Below, piece by piece: positions 1 to 5,687 of a stretch of DNA of 9,301 nt. The position numbers were made by a program, and so were the translations under genes. Origin of the DNA: an uncultured Mollicutes bacterium (lineage in GTDB: Bacteria; Bacillota_I; Bacilli_A; RF39; UBA660). The first letter of the stretch is position 1; each line of letters opens with the position of its first letter. The stretch lies in NCBI GenBank assembly GCA_900550145.1, contig URRF01000042.1:1-9301 (forward strand), read 5' to 3'. The notes under the pieces were generated by a model. That model did no database searches and was not told the DNA's origin. It saw only the letters and a list, made by a program, of their open reading frames with translations.

Positions 1-67
1 CTAATATTATTGCTAATATTGCTATTACTGCTAATAATTCTATCAACGTGAATCCGCTTTTTTTCAT
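1..67 (-). CDS. Prepilin-type N-terminal methylation-domain protein, 3' truncated by window edge
   Basis: The first 22 codons of a gene running off the left edge. The short basic leader MKKS is followed by GFTLIELLAVIAILAI, the classic type IV prepilin/pseudopilin signal. In this family, cleavage occurs after the glycine (residue 5 here) by a PilD/ComC-type peptidase, the new N-terminal Phe is methylated, and the conserved Glu (residue 10 here, position +5 of the mature protein) is needed for assembly. The start ATG is at 67-65, with GGGAG about 7 nt upstream and a strong promoter at 100-129, so this is the true start of a transcription unit. The rest of the protein lies outside the window, so it could be a major pilin, a competence-type pseudopilin (ComGC-like), or one of the many surface proteins of low-GC gut bacteria that borrow this signal. 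Confidence 0.9.
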   Translation of the reverse strand, partial: MKKSGFTLIELLAVIAILAIIL

Positions 68-99
68 ATTTTATCTCCCTATATTTATACTATATATCT

Positions 100-129
100 A
101 TTATACACCCCTCTCATATTATTTGCCAA
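100..129 (-). promoter_or_regulatory. Sigma-A-type promoter of the prepilin gene
   Basis: On the minus strand, TTGGCA (129-124) and a perfect TATAAT (105-100) are separated by 18 bp. The predicted transcription start near 93 leaves a leader of about 25 nt, which contains the GGGAG ribosome binding site before the ATG at 67. Spacing and position are both right for the prepilin gene. Confidence 0.75.
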
Positions 130-171
130 GAGTACGTATGTTCTTTTTTATAAATTGTAAAATTATATTGG

Positions 172-193
172 AAAAAATCACATTAAGTGATTT
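172..193 (-). terminator. Probable intrinsic terminator after the DUF11-like pseudogene
   Basis: On the minus strand, AAATCAC, a 5-nt loop and GTGATTT run straight into a six-T tract (A172-A177 on the plus strand). The 7-bp stem is AT-rich and weak, but short ATTGG/CCAAT arms at 167-171 and 201-205 could extend its base. It lies between the DUF11-like pseudogene, which ends at 334, and the prepilin promoter at 129. Between 194 and 333 I see no recognisable gene or RNA, only an unassigned open stretch described in the findings. Confidence 0.55.
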
Positions 194-333
194 ATATTCT
201 CCAATAAGGTGTTCCGCAACCAAAATTGTTTTTATTAAGTTTATTGGATCTTGCTATGACGATTGAATAATTGCTTTCTAATTCGTAATCTTTATAATGA
301 AATTTGCAATAATTTTTCAATATAAAGTTTTTG

Positions 334-722
334 TTAGGGATTTTTGTCAACACGAAACGTTATAGTTGTAATTGATTTTGCTGCTACTTCGTCTAGAGTT
401 ACAGTTAAAGTATGTGATGAATCATCATAATTATATTGTTGTGAAGTTACAACAGTGTTATTAATTACTACGCTTCCATCTAGGAATTTAACTAGATTGG
501 TATTTATAACGTCTGTTACAGTTGGATTTTCGTATGCCATATCTGATTGATTATCAATAGTTATTGTATAAGTTAAGCTTCCACTACCCCAGTTTTGTTT
601 ATCTGCTGTTTTGGTTAGAGTTAACCATCTATTATATTTACAACAGAGGTATTGGATGTTAATGAAGTTGGTATGTTATTATAAGTTACTTTTGAACTTA
701 CTGTATTACTTAATTCGTTCAT
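334..722 (-). pseudogene. Frameshifted small DUF11-like surface-repeat protein
   Basis: The gene starts with ATG at 722 behind an excellent AGGAGG site (spacing 5). It reads 33 codons (MNELSNTVSSKVTY... to NIIDG) and hits TAA at 623-621. In the -1 frame the sequence continues without interruption from TTA at 624 (LTLTKTADKQNWGSG, LTYTITIDNQ) to TAA at 336-334. One extra base, such as GGTTTAACT in place of GGTTAACT, would restore a single protein of about 129 residues. The rejoined protein has the features of DUF11/TIGR01451 repeats: LTKTAD near the start, the TYTITIDN strand, a VTDVINTNLVKF segment and a closing TITFRV strand. Such domains are beta-sandwich modules of surface proteins. No signal peptide or sortase motif is visible. 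The break may be a real mutation or a sequencing error in a short T run. The promoter is not clear, since the 60 bp upstream gives only weak -10 candidates. Confidence 0.8.
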
Positions 723-783
723 AGTTACCTCCTACAATAAATCACATGCAAGTTTGAATACATTATTTATGAATTATTGTTTG

Positions 784-815
784 AAAAAAACAAAATAACT
801 AAAAAGTTATTTTTG
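784..815 (-). terminator. Intrinsic terminator of the mra-arcC operon
   Basis: On the minus strand, CAAAAATAACT pairs with AGTTATTTTG (one bulged A) around a four-T loop and is followed by seven Ts (A784-A790 on the plus strand). The hairpin overlaps the last codons of arcC, whose TAG stop at 801-799 lies at the loop and stem junction. It would end the transcript that starts at the mraZ promoter. Confidence 0.75.
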
Positions 816-1728
816 TTCCTGTCTTTCCTTTTAGTGCATCTGTTGCACTTTCTAATGACGTTATTATAGCAGTGGCTTTATTATTATTTTCTAGGAAATT
901 TATGCAAGCTTCTATTTTAGGAAGCATACTTCCTTTTGCAAATTGATCTTCTTTTATATATTGTTTTGCTTCTTTTATTGTCATGTTATCAATTGCTAAT
1001 TGATTTTCTTTGTTATAATTTATATAAACTTTGTCAACAGCAGTTAATATAAGTAATATGTCTGCATCCATTTGACTTGCTAATTTTGCACTTGCAAAAT
1101 CTTTGTCTATTACTGCATCTACCCCTTTTATTTTTCCGTTATCATTTATTACAGGTATTCCTCCACCACCAACAGTTATTATTATATTTCCTTTATTTAC
1201 TAACTGTTTTATTATATTTAATTCTAATATATCTATTGGTTTTGGTGATGGGACAACTCTTCTATAACCTCTACCTGAATCTTCTACAAATGTAAATCCT
1301 TTTTCTTTTTCTTGCTTTTCTGCAACTTCTTTGCTGTAGAACATTCCGATTGGTTTAGTTGGATTAGAGAAGGCATTATCATTTTTGTCTACTAATACTT
1401 GTGTAATAATTGTTGCACAATTTTTATCTATATTATTATTTTTTAATTCTTCACTTATTGCTTGTTGTAAATGATATCCAATATAACCTTGACTCATTGC
1501 TCCACATTCTGCAAATGGCATACTACATACACTACCACTTGCACTTCCTAAATCAAATGCAAGATTTATTATTCCTACTTGTGGTCCATTACCATGAGCA
1601 ATAACAACTTCATTTCCTTCTTTTACTATTTCTACTATTTGTTTTGCTGTATTTTTTACAAGTTCTAATTGTTCTATTGGCGTTTTACCTAGTGCATTAC
1701 CTCCTAATGCAATTACTATTTTGTTCAT
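799..1728 (-). CDS. arcC: Carbamate kinase
   Basis: 309 residues, the usual length of bacterial carbamate kinase. This cytoplasmic enzyme transfers phosphate between carbamoyl phosphate and ADP; in the arginine deiminase pathway it runs toward ATP, CO2 and ammonia. Family motifs of the amino acid kinase fold are all present: ALGGNAL (7-13), AHGNGPQVG (44-52), PFAECGAMSQGYIGY (71-85), RGYRRVVPSPKP (153-164), VGGGGIPVI (186-194), AVIDKDFASAKLA (205-217) and GSMLPKI (266-272). The ATG at 1728 has an ACGGAGGT site about 6 nt upstream. It begins only 20 bp after the PBP stop with no room for a normal promoter between them, so it is probably the last gene of the mraZ operon. No arginine deiminase, ornithine carbamoyltransferase or antiporter gene is adjacent, so whether it works in arginine, agmatine or purine-derived carbamoyl phosphate catabolism cannot be told from here. 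Confidence 0.96.
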   Translation of the reverse strand: MNKIVIALGGNALGKTPIEQLELVKNTAKQIVEIVKEGNEVVIAHGNGPQVGIINLAFDLGSASGSVCSMPFAECGAMSQGYIGYHLQQAISEELKNNNIDKNCATIITQVLVDKNDNAFSNPTKPIGMFYSKEVAEKQEKEKGFTFVEDSGRGYRRVVPSPKPIDILELNIIKQLVNKGNIIITVGGGGIPVINDNGKIKGVDAVIDKDFASAKLASQMDADILLILTAVDKVYINYNKENQLAIDNMTIKEAKQYIKEDQFAKGSMLPKIEACINFLENNNKATAIITSLESATDALKGKTGTKITF

Positions 1729-1748
1729 ATTTACCTCCGTTATGTTTA

Positions 1749-3881
1749 TTATTCTTTTATTTTATTTTTTAATGTTATCGTTAGTTTATCTTCTTTTGTT
1801 AATTTTGTATTTGGTTCTATGCTTTGTTCTATTACGTATCCATTACCATTTATTTCGCAATTTATATTTGCGAGTGTGCAATATGTCCTTACTTCTTTTT
1901 TAGACCAATTGATAAAGTTTGGTAATATAATTTCATTGCTATTTGTTAATAAATATATTTTTTCTGTAACTGAATAAATGGTATTTGTTTTTGGATAAGT
2001 ACTTATTATTTTATCTCCATTTCCTATTACTATTATATCAGAAAATTTATCTGATAATTCTTGTTTTACTTTTTCAACATCTTGGTTTATGTAATTATCT
2101 AGTTTATAACTATCAGATGTGTTTTTAATATTTGGATTATATATACTTTTATAGTTAGCGATGTCTTTTACAAGTCCTTTTACTATGTTTTGTATTCCTC
2201 TAGAACCACCATATGGTTTTTTCATTACTGTATATATTATTACTTCTGGATCATCTTTGGGAAACATACCTGAAAAACTTCTTATATAATTTATATCATC
2301 AAAATAATATTTGCCTGTTGATGAATTAACATATTGAGCAGTTCCTGTTTTTCCTATTAAGTCATAACCATTCATTTTGAATCCAGCTCCTGTTGAATAA
2401 TATAAATCATTATATATTACTTTATACATTAATTCTTTTATTTGATCTACGGTATTTGTTGATACGACTCTTCCTAATTCTTTTCTTGTACCATTATATA
2501 CTATTTCGTTATTGTTTGTATTTACGATTTTATCTACTATATATGGTTTTATCATTATTCCATCATTAGATATTGTTGTAAGTGCTTGAATCATTTGTAT
2601 AGGTGTTATGGTTATACCTTGTCCGAATCCAGCGTTTGCTACTTCTACTTCGTATTTAAAATTTAGTGTTCCTGACAATTCTCCTGGTAATTCTATTCCT
2701 GTTTTTGTTCCGAAACCAAATTTTTGGAAATATTTTTTTAGTTCTTCTGCTGTGAAATATTTTTGGGTTAGGTAAGATATACCTACATTTGATGAATATA
2801 AAAAGCCCTCATCGTAAGTAATAGTTCCAAAGCCCTTTTGATACCAGTCAAATATTTCGTTTTCTCCTATTTTTATTGATCCGGATTCAAATGTATCGTT
2901 ACCATCATATACTCCTTTTTCCATTGCTGACATGTATGTAAATGTTTTCATTGTACTACCTGGTTCATATGAAAATGACGTGAGCGGATTTAAATAATTA
3001 GTTATGTTTTTTATGTTTGGGTTAAATGATGGGCAAGCGGTACTTGATAATATCGCTCCTGTTTTAGCATCTGCAACTACTGTTATAGCCCATTCTGGAT
3101 TGTATTCTTCGCATGCTTCTTTTACATACTTTTCTGTAAAAAATTGTATGTTGCTATCAATAGTTAAGTATATATCAACACCATCTACACTTTCTTTTTT
3201 TTCTTCTCTTGTATTTGGCATTTTATATCCATTTATGTCTTGTTGGTAAATAGTGTATCCATCTTCACCTTTTAACATATCGTTGTAATATGATTCGATT
3301 CCCATTTCTCCTATTAATTCTCCATCATCAGTTGCTCTTACATATCCAAGTATGTAAGATGAGAAATCATCGTTTTGATAATATCTTTTATATGATGAGA
3401 TAAATGAAATACCTGGTAAATCGAGTTCTTGTATTTGTTCTTTTTTTAATTCGCTTATTCCTCTTCCACCGGGACCAAGTTCTACTTGATAAGCATTTCT
3501 ATTAAGTAGTAGTAATATTGATTCTTCACTCATTCCTAATATAGGAGATAACTCTTTAGCCGTTTTTTCTTTATCAACTACGTGTTGTGGATTTTTAAAG
3601 CCCTCGCTTCTACTTTCTGATAGGTATGCAATAACTGTATATGAGTTAACTGTTTGTGCAAGTGTATTACCGGTAACATCATATATTGTTCCTCTTTTTG
3701 CATATACTACTTTTTTTCTTGTATTTCTGCTTGATACAAAGTTTTTCATGTCAACTCCATCTATTGTTTTTGCAAGAGATAGGAATGACATTCTAAATAT
3801 TACAACAATAAAAAAAAGAAGGATAAATGCAAAAATAAGTTTATTAAATTTTACTTTATTAACATTTACCTTTCTTTTCAT
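1749..3881 (-). CDS. ftsI: Class B penicillin-binding protein (PBP2B/FtsI type) with two PASTA domains
   Basis: 710 residues; the septal transpeptidase that cross-links peptidoglycan with its cognate SEDS polymerase. The order is a basic cytoplasmic tail, one membrane anchor (about 14-30), and a class B pedestal beginning at KRGTIYDVTGNTLA (62-75) and including VELGPGGRGIS (133-143). The transpeptidase domain (about 260-575) carries the three penicilloyl-serine transferase motifs: S309-T-M-K312 with nucleophile Ser309, S363-S-N365 and K511-T-G513. Two C-terminal PASTA modules follow, about 592-646 and 651-706, the second opening with LPNFINWSKKEV. B. subtilis PBP2B and pneumococcal PBP2x also end in two PASTA domains, and SpoVD has one, so this looks like the vegetative division enzyme; pbpB is the equivalent name. 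The usual Arg of RGxIxDRxG is Thr at residue 70, near the end of YDVTG. The start has AGAGGTG 5 nt upstream, overlapping the ftsL stop, which suggests translational coupling. Confidence 0.95.
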   Translation of the reverse strand: MKRKVNVNKVKFNKLIFAFILLFFIVVIFRMSFLSLAKTIDGVDMKNFVSSRNTRKKVVYAKRGTIYDVTGNTLAQTVNSYTVIAYLSESRSEGFKNPQHVVDKEKTAKELSPILGMSEESILLLLNRNAYQVELGPGGRGISELKKEQIQELDLPGISFISSYKRYYQNDDFSSYILGYVRATDDGELIGEMGIESYYNDMLKGEDGYTIYQQDINGYKMPNTREEKKESVDGVDIYLTIDSNIQFFTEKYVKEACEEYNPEWAITVVADAKTGAILSSTACPSFNPNIKNITNYLNPLTSFSYEPGSTMKTFTYMSAMEKGVYDGNDTFESGSIKIGENEIFDWYQKGFGTITYDEGFLYSSNVGISYLTQKYFTAEELKKYFQKFGFGTKTGIELPGELSGTLNFKYEVEVANAGFGQGITITPIQMIQALTTISNDGIMIKPYIVDKIVNTNNNEIVYNGTRKELGRVVSTNTVDQIKELMYKVIYNDLYYSTGAGFKMNGYDLIGKTGTAQYVNSSTGKYYFDDINYIRSFSGMFPKDDPEVIIYTVMKKPYGGSRGIQNIVKGLVKDIANYKSIYNPNIKNTSDSYKLDNYINQDVEKVKQELSDKFSDIIVIGNGDKIISTYPKTNTIYSVTEKIYLLTNSNEIILPNFINWSKKEVRTYCTLANINCEINGNGYVIEQSIEPNTKLTKEDKLTITLKNKIKE

Positions 3882-3890
3882 ATGACACCT

Positions 3891-4187
3891 CTAGTTATTT
3901 GAAATTACTTTTACATTATCACTATTATAACTAAGTCCAGCATTATCTGCAATTATATCTATATTAGCGAGTGATTTTAATTCGTTAACTTTCATGTTTA
4001 AACTTTCATTTGAATTTTTTTGTCTGCTTATTTCACCTTTTAACTTTTCTACTTCCAAATTCATATTTGATAGTGCTGCCTTACTTAGTACATTAACAAC
4101 AGGAAAAGTGACTAATAAAATTAAACAAAATTTTATTAACATTCTTTCAATTCTAAATAATTTTACTTTCTTTTTATTCTTTTTCAT
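3891..4187 (-). CDS. ftsL: FtsL-like cell division protein (bitopic, coiled coil)
   Basis: A 98-residue bitopic protein. It has a very basic cytoplasmic N-terminus (KKNKKKVKLFRIER), one membrane segment at about 17-36, and a heptad-rich extracytoplasmic helix at about 40-73 (LEVEKLKGEI, LNMKVNELKSL). The short tail IADNAGLSY resembles the post-coil region of FtsL/DivIC proteins. FtsL joins DivIC/FtsB and DivIB/FtsQ in the complex that activates the septal PBP and FtsW. The family diverges too much for a motif-based call. The assignment rests on size, topology and its canonical place between rsmH and the division PBP. The ATG follows AAGGAG by 8 nt, 14 bp after the rsmH stop, and the TAG stop is 9 bp from the PBP start. 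Confidence 0.85.
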   Translation of the reverse strand: MKKNKKKVKLFRIERMLIKFCLILLVTFPVVNVLSKAALSNMNLEVEKLKGEISRQKNSNESLNMKVNELKSLANIDIIADNAGLSYNSDNVKVISNN

Positions 4188-4201
4188 GTTGTTATCTCCT
4201 T

Positions 4202-5122
4202 TTATTCTTTTATTTTTTCTGCAATTCTTAAAGTAGCACTCCTGCTTCTATTATTATCATCTAATTCTTCATTTGTTGGAGTGTATTTGCCTATTAATTT
4301 TAGTTTAGGCATATATTCATAAGGTACATCTGGAAGTCCCTTAAATACTTTATTTACTTCACTATTTTTTTTAAATATTTCTTTACATATTTTATCTTCT
4401 AATGAATGAAATGTTATAACACATATTCTTCCATTTTTGTTTAATAAATCTATTGCATCTTTAAGTGCACTTTCAAATACTTCTAACTCTTTATTTACTT
4501 CTATTCTTATTGCTTGGAAACATCTTTTTGCTGGATGAGTTTCTCTTTTGTATTTTTCTGGAACTCCAGATTTAATTATCTCAACAAGTTCCAGTGTAGT
4601 TTCTATTTTTTTGTTTTTTCTGTATTCTACTATTTTTCTTGCAATACTTTTTGCATATTTTTCTTCCCCATATCTATAAAATATGGTAATTAAATCGCTT
4701 TCTTTGTAATTATTAACTACTTCATAAGCAGATAGTGGATTATCTTTATCCATCCTCATATCTAACAGTGCATCTTTATGGTAACTAAAGCCCCTTTCTT
4801 TATTATCTAGTTGAGGGCTTGATACTCCTAAATCAAATAGTATTCCATCTACTTTATTTATTCCTCTTTTGTTTAATTCTGATTTTAAATTAACAAAGTT
4901 GGAATGTATTATTTCAAAATTTGATCCAATTGAACTTAGCTTTTTGTTGCTAAATAGAATTGCTTCTTCATCTTGATCAAAGGCATAAAGCCAACCCTTT
5001 TTATTCTTTTCGAGGATTTTTCCGCTATGTCCTGCATATCCAAGAGTACAGTCAACATATATAAGCCCATCTTTAATGTTAAGCCCATTTATAGCTTCTT
5101 CTAATAGTACACTCTTATGCAT
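4202..5122 (-). CDS. rsmH: 16S rRNA (cytosine(1402)-N(4))-methyltransferase
   Basis: 306 residues from the chosen start; the family is about 300-315. RsmH (formerly MraW) uses SAM to methylate N4 of C1402 in the decoding centre of 16S rRNA. Visible motifs are the HKSVLLEEAINGLNI opening, SAM-binding VDCTLGYAGHSG (23-34, Tyr29 where Gly is common), FDLGVSSPQLD (96-106), LLDMRMD (119-125), HPAKRCFQAIRIEVN (196-210), the catalytic-region ITFHSLED (236-243) and NRSRSATLRI near the end. An in-frame ATG at 5149 would add nine residues and overlap mraZ by 26 bp. The ATG at 5122 is preferred: it gives the conserved MHK-S-V-L-L start, lies 1 bp after the mraZ stop, and has GAGGTG 5 nt upstream inside the last mraZ codons. 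Second gene of the mra operon. Confidence 0.97.
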   Translation of the reverse strand: MHKSVLLEEAINGLNIKDGLIYVDCTLGYAGHSGKILEKNKKGWLYAFDQDEEAILFSNKKLSSIGSNFEIIHSNFVNLKSELNKRGINKVDGILFDLGVSSPQLDNKERGFSYHKDALLDMRMDKDNPLSAYEVVNNYKESDLITIFYRYGEEKYAKSIARKIVEYRKNKKIETTLELVEIIKSGVPEKYKRETHPAKRCFQAIRIEVNKELEVFESALKDAIDLLNKNGRICVITFHSLEDKICKEIFKKNSEVNKVFKGLPDVPYEYMPKLKLIGKYTPTNEELDDNNRSRSATLRIAEKIKE

Positions 5123-5123
5123 A

Positions 5124-5549
5124 TTACACCTCAAATAAATGTTCAGCAATTTCAGTTACATTTTCCATTGATTCATTTAAGAACTTATCGAAGTTTTCTT
5201 TTGACCATATCTCTATTCTATCGTTAACGCCAATTATAACACATTCTTTTGTTAAATTTGCGTAACTTGCTAGCGGAGATGATATGTTAATTCTTCCTTG
5301 TTTGTCGAATTCACATATAGTGGCTGCTGATAGAAAAAATCTTTGAAATGATCTTACATCTTTTTTAGTGAATGATAATTCATTTAATTTATTTGTTATG
5401 TTATTCCAAGTTTCTTTTGGATACACAAATAAACATGAATCAATTCCTCTAGTAATTACAAATGTTTCCCCAAGATCATATCTAAATTTTGAGGGCATTA
5501 TTATTCTTGATTTTTCATCAATATTATGATGATATTCACCCATGAACAT
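5124..5549 (-). CDS. mraZ: Transcriptional regulator and nucleoid protein MraZ
   Basis: 141 residues from ATG 5549. The N-terminus MFMGEYHHNIDEK is nearly that of B. subtilis MraZ. The reading frame opens upstream at a GTG (5561), but that would add only MGDN, and its codons are the ribosome binding site GGGGGAT (5559-5553), so the ATG is the real start. MraZ has two SpoVT/AbrB-type swapped-hairpin repeats that form ring-shaped oligomers binding tandem DNA boxes before its own gene. The repeat signatures DxxGR appear as D11-E-K-S14-R15 and D82-K-Q-G85-R86. The first has Ser where Gly is usual, which is worth noting but probably tolerated. In bacteria where it has been studied it controls its own mra/dcw operon, as a repressor in E. 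coli and B. subtilis and reportedly an activator in mycoplasmas. It is the first gene of the operon that runs to arcC. Confidence 0.97.
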   Translation of the reverse strand: MFMGEYHHNIDEKSRIIMPSKFRYDLGETFVITRGIDSCLFVYPKETWNNITNKLNELSFTKKDVRSFQRFFLSAATICEFDKQGRINISSPLASYANLTKECVIIGVNDRIEIWSKENFDKFLNESMENVTEIAEHLFEV

Positions 5550-5552
5550 ATT

Positions 5553-5559
5553 ATCCCCC
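5553..5559 (-). promoter_or_regulatory. mraZ ribosome binding site, overlapping the fourth MraZ box
   Basis: GGGGGAT lies immediately upstream of ATG 5549 (after AAT) and pairs with the CCUCC of the 16S anti-Shine-Dalgarno with one G-U. It fixes the MFMGEY start rather than the upstream GTG. It overlaps the last GTGG box, so operator and ribosome binding site share bases. Confidence 0.75.
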
Positions 5560-5592
5560 ACTTTCTACCACTATTCATCCACCGTCTACCAC
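5558..5592 (-). promoter_or_regulatory. MraZ operator: four direct GTGG boxes
   Basis: On the minus strand, GTGG occurs four times on one face of the DNA at 5592-5589, 5582-5579, 5571-5568 and 5561-5558, with start-to-start spacing of 10, 11 and 10 bp. The contexts are AGTGGTAGAC, GGTGGATGAAT, AGTGGTAGAA and AGTGGGGGAT. Helical-turn-spaced GTGG-type boxes (AAAGTGG in mycoplasmas, TGGGA-like in E. coli) are the known MraZ binding pattern. The first box falls between the -10 element and the predicted start of transcription, and the rest lie in the leader. Occupancy could therefore block initiation, or also the ribosome binding site if protein bound the RNA-coding stretch of DNA during elongation. 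Inference: autoregulation of mraZ-rsmH-ftsL-PBP-arcC. Confidence 0.85.
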
Positions 5593-5593
5593 T

Positions 5594-5622
5594 ATGATAC
5601 TATTTATTAAGTTTATGGTCAA
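5594..5622 (-). promoter_or_regulatory. Sigma-A-type promoter of the mra operon
   Basis: On the minus strand, TTGACC (5622-5617) and TATCAT (5599-5594) are separated by exactly 17 bp, each matching 5 of 6 consensus bases. Transcription should begin near 5587, giving a leader of about 38 nt. The -35 begins only 3 bp after the T tract of the preceding terminator, and the first GTGG box follows the -10 by 1 bp. Confidence 0.85.
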
Positions 5623-5624
5623 GT

Positions 5625-5655
5625 AAAAAGAATAAGAAAAATTAATTTCTTATTC
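5625..5655 (-). terminator. Intrinsic terminator of the femAB-M23 unit
   Basis: On the minus strand, GAATAAGAAA, a loop and TTTCTTATTC form a 10-bp stem followed by TTTTT (A5625-A5629 on the plus strand). It begins about 32 bp after the M23 hydrolase stop and separates that unit from the mra promoter. Confidence 0.8.
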
Positions 5656-5687
5656 GACTTTACATATTATTTTACAAATTTATTTTA

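Noticed and set aside
48..266. Plus-strand open frame of 72 codons at the left end
   Set aside because: It lies over the prepilin start, its promoter and the terminator on the minus strand. It has no ribosome binding site and a composition typical of AT-rich noise.
723..783. Promoter for the DUF11-like gene
   Set aside because: Several AT-rich -10-like strings occur between the arcC terminator and the AGGAGG, but none pairs with a believable -35 at the right spacing, so no site is called.
1077..1903. Plus-strand Leu/Tyr-rich open frames inside arcC and the PBP 3' end
   Set aside because: They are antisense shadows of well-conserved genes, with low-complexity Leu/Tyr/Phe translations and no ribosome binding sites.
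3004..4236. Plus-strand open frames opposite the PBP and ftsL
   Set aside because: They are antisense to motif-bearing genes, and no start signals are seen.
5123..5149. ATG at 5149 as the rsmH start
   Set aside because: It would overlap mraZ by 26 bp and add nine unconserved residues. The ATG at 5122 has GAGGTG at correct spacing.
5550..5561. GTG at 5561 as the mraZ start
   Set aside because: It would make the ribosome binding site itself coding. The ATG at 5549 gives the conserved MFMGEY start.
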